Origin: Oscillospiraceae bacterium | GTDB lineage: Bacteria; Bacillota; Clostridia; Oscillospirales; Acutalibacteraceae | Reading direction: 5' to 3' | Length of the DNA: 64,000 nt | Assembly: GCA_015065965.1 (NCBI GenBank) | Contig: SVPH01000002.1 | Location: 56,656 to 120,655 of the forward strand | Part shown: in pieces, positions 61,130-64,000 of the stretch | Layout of the letters: each line of letters starts with the position of its first letter | How positions within the stretch are numbered: the stretch's first letter is position 1 | Position numbers and translations under genes: made by a program | Notes under the pieces: generated by a model | Seen by the model: only the letters and a program-made list of their open reading frames with translations | Told to the model about the DNA's origin: nothing | Database searches by the model: none

Positions 61130-61978
61130 ATGAGCAAATATTACAAATCCAAAAGTATTAAAATTGAATCAACGGGAAAGGAAATCGAACTGCTGATTTT
61201 TCAGCCGACTCTGAATGCCAAGCCTATAGAAAAGACTCCTGCGATTTTATGGATTCACGGCGGAGGCTACATAACGGGTATGGCAAGAATGATTTATATG
61301 TCACGGGCCATTGACCTTGTCAAAAAGTACGGTGCGGTTGTTGTAACTCCCGAATACAGACTTTCAAACGAAGCGCCATATCCTGCCGCATTGGAAGACT
61401 GCTATGCCGCTTTGAAATATCTCAAAGAACATTGTGATGAACTCGGAGCAAACAGCAGTCAGATTATGGTCGGCGGCGAAAGTGCAGGCGGCGGACTTGC
61501 CGCATCACTTTGTATGTATGCCCGTGACAAGGGAGAAGTAAATGTTGCGTTCCAGATGCCGCTTTATCCGATGCTTGATAACCTTGATACCGAATCGTCA
61601 AGGGATAATCACGCACCCGTATGGAACACAAAACTTAATCATTTCGGTTGGAAGAAATATCTCGGCGATTTATACGGAAAAGATGTTCCGCCGTATGCGG
61701 CTGCCGCCCGTCAGACTGACTATTCAAATCTTCCGCCCGCTTACACATTTGTCGGAGATATTGAACCGTTTTATTGTGAAACACTTACCTATATAGACAA
61801 CTTGAAAAGTGCAGGAATTGAAGCAAAGGTCGATGTTTATCCGAACTGTTTTCACGCATTCGATATGCTCACACCGTTCAGAAAAGTCAGCAAAAAAGCA
61901 ATAGCAAAATTTGAAAAAGAATATCTGAATGCCTGTGAAAAATATTTTGCAGAGCAGAAAGATCATTCAAAAACATAA
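61130..61978 (+). CDS. Alpha/beta hydrolase fold-3 esterase (HSL family)
   Basis: A 282-aa cytoplasmic esterase. HGGGYITG oxyanion motif, S118 in GGESAGGGLAAS, acidic residue in VGDIEPFYCE and H242 in NCFHAFDM make the HSL/AES pattern. No signal peptide, so it would remove acyl groups from imported oligosaccharides or other small esters. Its neighbour and transcription with a secreted beta-helix protein suggest a shared substrate. AAGGTGATTC precedes the ATG. Confidence 0.93.
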   Translation: MSKYYKSKSIKIESTGKEIELLIFQPTLNAKPIEKTPAILWIHGGGYITGMARMIYMSRAIDLVKKYGAVVVTPEYRLSNEAPYPAALEDCYAALKYLKEHCDELGANSSQIMVGGESAGGGLAASLCMYARDKGEVNVAFQMPLYPMLDNLDTESSRDNHAPVWNTKLNHFGWKKYLGDLYGKDVPPYAAAARQTDYSNLPPAYTFVGDIEPFYCETLTYIDNLKSAGIEAKVDVYPNCFHAFDMLTPFRKVSKKAIAKFEKEYLNACEKYFAEQKDHSKT

Positions 61979-61995
61979 CTGAATTAAAATCACAA

Positions 61996-62042
61996 AAATC
62001 ACCGTTGCAGTAAATTGTACCGCAGCGGTGATTTCTGTTTTT
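61996..62042 (+). terminator. Terminator of the esterase gene
   Basis: AAATCACCGTTGC pairs with GCAGCGGTGATTT (13 bp with one G-T), followed by CTGTTTTTTA. Confidence 0.88.
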
Positions 62043-62088
62043 TAGCATAATTTTCAAAAAAATGAACATATTTCTTATGTATTGATTA

Positions 62089-62117
62089 TTGACAGCATGC
62101 CAAACTGTCGATATGAT
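62089..62117 (+). promoter_or_regulatory. Promoter of the peroxidase gene cluster
   Basis: TTGACA, 17-bp spacer, TATGAT at 62112-62117; 48 bp before the ATG. GACAG...CTGTC arms overlap the -35 and spacer. Confidence 0.75.
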
Positions 62118-62119
62118 TA

Positions 62120-62133
62120 AATTGAGCACAATT
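62120..62133. promoter_or_regulatory. Possible OhrR-type operator
   Basis: AATTG-AGCA-CAATT, an inverted repeat at the expected transcription start of the peroxidase operon. AATTG/CAATT half-sites resemble OhrR/MarR boxes (established for Bacillus ohrA); the likely regulator is encoded at 63354. Confidence 0.4.
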
Positions 62134-62165
62134 AAATTTAGAACAATACATTTTGGGGGTATGTT

Positions 62166-62639
62166 ATGAACATTTATGATCTCAAGGTCAAAGCACAGGA
62201 TGGCAGCGAAGTTTCGCTTTCTGATTACAAGGGTAAAGTTTTGCTCATAGTCAACACGGCAACGGGTTGCGGCTTCACCCCGCAGTATGACGGCTTGCAG
62301 GATTTATATGAAAAATATCAGGCGCAAGGATTGGAGATTCTTGATTTTCCTTGCAATCAGTTTGCAAATCAGGCGCCCGGCGATGACGGGGAAATACATT
62401 CTTTCTGCACAGGTCGCTACGGCATCACTTTTCCGCAGTTCTCAAAGATTGATGTAAACGGCAAAAACGAGTCACCGCTTTTTAAATATTTAAAATCGCA
62501 AAAGGGCGGTATTATGGGCAGTAACGTTAAGTGGAATTTCACAAAGTTTCTTGTTGACAAAAACGGCAATGTCATTGACCGTTTTGCACCGACAGTAACT
62601 CCCGATAAAATTGAAAGCAAAATCAAGGAGTGTCTGTGA
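62166..62639 (+). CDS. Glutathione peroxidase family protein, Cys type
   Basis: A 157-aa thioredoxin-fold peroxidase: VNTATGCGFTPQY with the peroxidatic Cys (no selenocysteine), LDFPCNQFANQAPG with Gln and the resolving Cys, and KWNFTKFLVDKNG. Family members in anaerobes usually use thioredoxin, not glutathione. It reduces hydrogen peroxide or lipid hydroperoxides. Its stop overlaps the next gene's ATG by one base. Confidence 0.95.
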   Translation: MNIYDLKVKAQDGSEVSLSDYKGKVLLIVNTATGCGFTPQYDGLQDLYEKYQAQGLEILDFPCNQFANQAPGDDGEIHSFCTGRYGITFPQFSKIDVNGKNESPLFKYLKSQKGGIMGSNVKWNFTKFLVDKNGNVIDRFAPTVTPDKIESKIKECL

Positions 62640-62887
62640 TGCGCTTTGAATATAAAGCCGAAAAAACTTGCGCTCAGACAATCAGCTTTGATATTGACGG
62701 CAACGTTATCACAAATATCGAGTTTTACGGCGGTTGCAACGGTAATTTGAAAGCGATTTCGAAACTGCTTGAAGGCTCGACGGTTGAAGAAATCGAAGCA
62801 AAGCTGCTCGGGAATACCTGCGGCAGAAGACCGACCTCATGCACCGATCAACTTGCAAAAGCTGTTCGTGAGGCTTATAAAAAATAA
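62639..62887 (+). CDS. TSCPD domain protein (TIGR03905 type)
   Basis: An 82-aa protein with the short TSCPD pattern: FDIDGNVITNIEFYGGCNGN, LLGNTCGRRPTSCTDQLAKA. Three cysteines (GGCNG, NTCG, TSCTD) hint at metal or redox function; in longer proteins a similar module ends ribonucleotide reductases. Function unknown. ATG 62639 has AAGGAG 8 nt upstream, within the end of the peroxidase gene. Co-transcribed. Confidence 0.88.
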   Translation: MRFEYKAEKTCAQTISFDIDGNVITNIEFYGGCNGNLKAISKLLEGSTVEEIEAKLLGNTCGRRPTSCTDQLAKAVREAYKK

Positions 62888-62915
62888 TCTGAATATTTAA
62901 GAAAAGAGGCTTAAT

Positions 62916-63326
62916 ATGAAAATTGCAGTCCGCTATTATACCCGCTCGGGAAACACAAAAAAGTTGGCAGAAGCCATTGCTGATGCCGTGAAAGTAGATG
63001 CCAAGGATGTTACGATTCCGCTTATGGAAAAAGCAGATATATTGTTCCTCGGCTGCTCTTACTATGCTTTTGACGTGGATGAAGCAGTAAAAAATTTTAT
63101 ATCGGAAAACAGAAAAAATATCGGTAAAATTGTTTGCTTTGGCACGTCGGCTATGATGAAATCAATGATAAAACCCGTGAAAAAGGTTGCCGATGCAGCA
63201 GGAGTGCAGGTTGCAAAGGACGATTTTCATTGCAAAGGCTCATTTGGTCCGATGCACAAAGGGAAACCAGATGAAAACGACTTGAAACGTGCTGCTGATT
63301 TTGCTAAAATGATAATGGAACAATAA
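62916..63326 (+). CDS. Flavodoxin-like protein
   Basis: A 136-aa flavodoxin-fold protein. FMN phosphate loop YTRSGNTKKLAEAI and the isoalloxazine-side segments FLGCSYYAF and FGTSAMMKSM. Probably an FMN electron carrier or oxidoreductase that supports the peroxidase, inferred from position. AAGAGG precedes the ATG. Confidence 0.9.
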   Translation: MKIAVRYYTRSGNTKKLAEAIADAVKVDAKDVTIPLMEKADILFLGCSYYAFDVDEAVKNFISENRKNIGKIVCFGTSAMMKSMIKPVKKVADAAGVQVAKDDFHCKGSFGPMHKGKPDENDLKRAADFAKMIMEQ

Positions 63327-63353
63327 AAAAATCTTTCAGCCTTCGGTGATATA

Positions 63354-63791
63354 ATGAAACAATCAAAATATGACGCATTAAAACTTGAAAATCAGCTTTG
63401 CTTTCCTCTTTATGCCTGTTCCCGTGAGATTGTAAAGAGATATAAGCCGTTTCTCGATGAAATCGGGCTTACCTACACGCAGTATATAGCTATGATGGTA
63501 TTGTGGGAAAGAAAGCGTGTAAATGTAAAAGAACTCGGCGAGTGCCTTTATCTTGATTCGGGCACACTGACACCGCTACTAAAAAAGCTTGAATCAAAAG
63601 GTTTCGTTACTCGTATGCGTTCCGATAAGGACGAACGCAACCTTGTGGTTGCAATAACTGAAGAGGGTGAAAAACTTAAAGATAAAGCGGTTGAAATTCC
63701 TTTTCAGATTGCAGGCTGTACGAATCTTACGCCTGAAGAAGGTGTGCAGCTGTACGGTATCCTTTATAGAATTCTCGGAAAGACTCCGTGA
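63354..63791 (+). CDS. MarR family regulator, OhrR-like
   Basis: A 145-aa winged-helix repressor. LENQLCFPLYACSREI at the N-terminus carries C16 where OhrR has its peroxide-sensing Cys15; the DNA-binding part reads LGECLYLDSGTLTPLLKKLE, wing MRSDKDERNLVVAIT. It should sense organic peroxides and control the genes around it. It follows the flavodoxin by 27 nt and precedes a nitroreductase. Confidence 0.92.
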   Translation: MKQSKYDALKLENQLCFPLYACSREIVKRYKPFLDEIGLTYTQYIAMMVLWERKRVNVKELGECLYLDSGTLTPLLKKLESKGFVTRMRSDKDERNLVVAITEEGEKLKDKAVEIPFQIAGCTNLTPEEGVQLYGILYRILGKTP

Positions 63792-63826
63792 TTTTGCAAG
63801 TAAAATTTTGTTTTGGGGAAGAGCTT

Positions 63827-64000
63827 ATGAATAATGTTAAAGAATCAATCCGTAAAAGAAGAAGTGTCCGTACTTATGACGGTCGTGAACTAAGTCAAAA
63901 AGACATTGACAGTCTTTGTGCTTTTATGGAAACAGCAGAAAATCCGTTCGACATTCCCGTGGAATTCAGATTAATGAGTGCCAAAGAAAACGGACTTACT
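63827..64000 (+). CDS. Nitroreductase family protein (start only, cut by window edge)
   Basis: The first 58 codons of an open frame from ATG 63827 (GGGGAAGAG upstream): IRKRRSVRTYDGRELSQKD is the nitroreductase N-terminal FMN-binding signature, followed by FDIPVEFRLMSAKENG. It is an FMN-dependent NAD(P)H oxidoreductase of unknown substrate. It continues the redox cluster after the OhrR-like gene. Confidence 0.85.
   Translation, partial: MNNVKESIRKRRSVRTYDGRELSQKDIDSLCAFMETAENPFDIPVEFRLMSAKENGLT

Noticed and set aside
1..64000. Mobile elements, phage genes, tRNA and rRNA genes
   Set aside because: I read through the intergenic gaps and found no transposase, integrase, tRNA-like cloverleaf or rRNA segment.

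Overview
The window looks like chromosome of a low-GC Bacillota, class Clostridia, most likely a gut-type Oscillospirales/Ruminococcaceae-like anaerobe. I infer this from AT-rich intergenic DNA, strong GGAGG ribosome sites, near-consensus sigma-A promoters with mostly 17-bp spacers, a gram-positive CpsB/C/D-type capsule locus, a GPH sugar transporter and carbohydrate enzymes, and giant secreted proteins with Flg_new/InlB-like, BspA leucine-rich and CxxCG repeats. Species cannot be fixed by reading alone. I saw no tRNA, rRNA, CRISPR array, phage or insertion sequence.

Layout. (1) 1-12.5 kb: two divergent giant surface proteins. The left one (minus strand, running off the window) has BspA-type leucine-rich repeats, a Big_2-like domain and InlB-like repeats. 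The right one (3072 aa) joins a secreted N-terminus, 17 Cys/His mini-repeats, a phosphodiester glycosidase (NAGPA) domain and a long glucan/choline-binding-like repeat tail. (2) 12.5-17.5 kb: araA, a glycerophosphodiester phosphodiesterase and the housekeeping operon tsaE-tsaB-rpiB-upp. (3) 17.5-23.2 kb: a DUF2812 membrane protein, a large secreted propeller-like protein, a small membrane protein and an OmpR-type two-component system. (4) 23.3-39.6 kb: a complete Wzx/Wzy-type exopolysaccharide locus: chain-length regulator, tyrosine kinase, PHP phosphatase, a sortase-signal protein, an LCP ligase, the priming sugar transferase, five glycosyltransferases, a radical SAM/SPASM enzyme, a hexapeptide acyltransferase, polymerase, flippase and a membrane-anchored phosphatase with a His-rich cytoplasmic tail. 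(5) 39.6-43.5 kb: HD-domain nucleotidase, M20 peptidase and MFS transporter. (6) 43.5-62 kb: a polysaccharide-use region with a GH28-like beta-helix, a TetR-controlled GPH transporter plus cytoplasmic sulfatase, MATE exporter, SGNH esterase, permuted GH3, two alpha/beta hydrolases, a PHP protein and two beta-helix/pectate-lyase-fold proteins. (7) 62.1-64 kb: an oxidative-stress group (glutathione peroxidase, TSCPD protein, flavodoxin, OhrR-like MarR and the start of a nitroreductase).

How it fits together. Region 4 would build and export a surface glycan, with a two-component system beside its promoter. Regions 1 and 6 would bind, trim and import external glycans. In region 6 the secreted esterases, beta-helix enzymes and GH3 act outside, while the transporter-sulfatase pair suggests uptake of a sulfated sugar that is desulfated inside. 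The least explained signals are a family of four intergenic hairpins with a conserved loop and compensating stem changes (45-57 kb), a shared hydrophobic/amphipathic tail on many secreted proteins, the radical SAM gene inside the capsule operon, and the outward-facing phosphatase with a histidine cluster.
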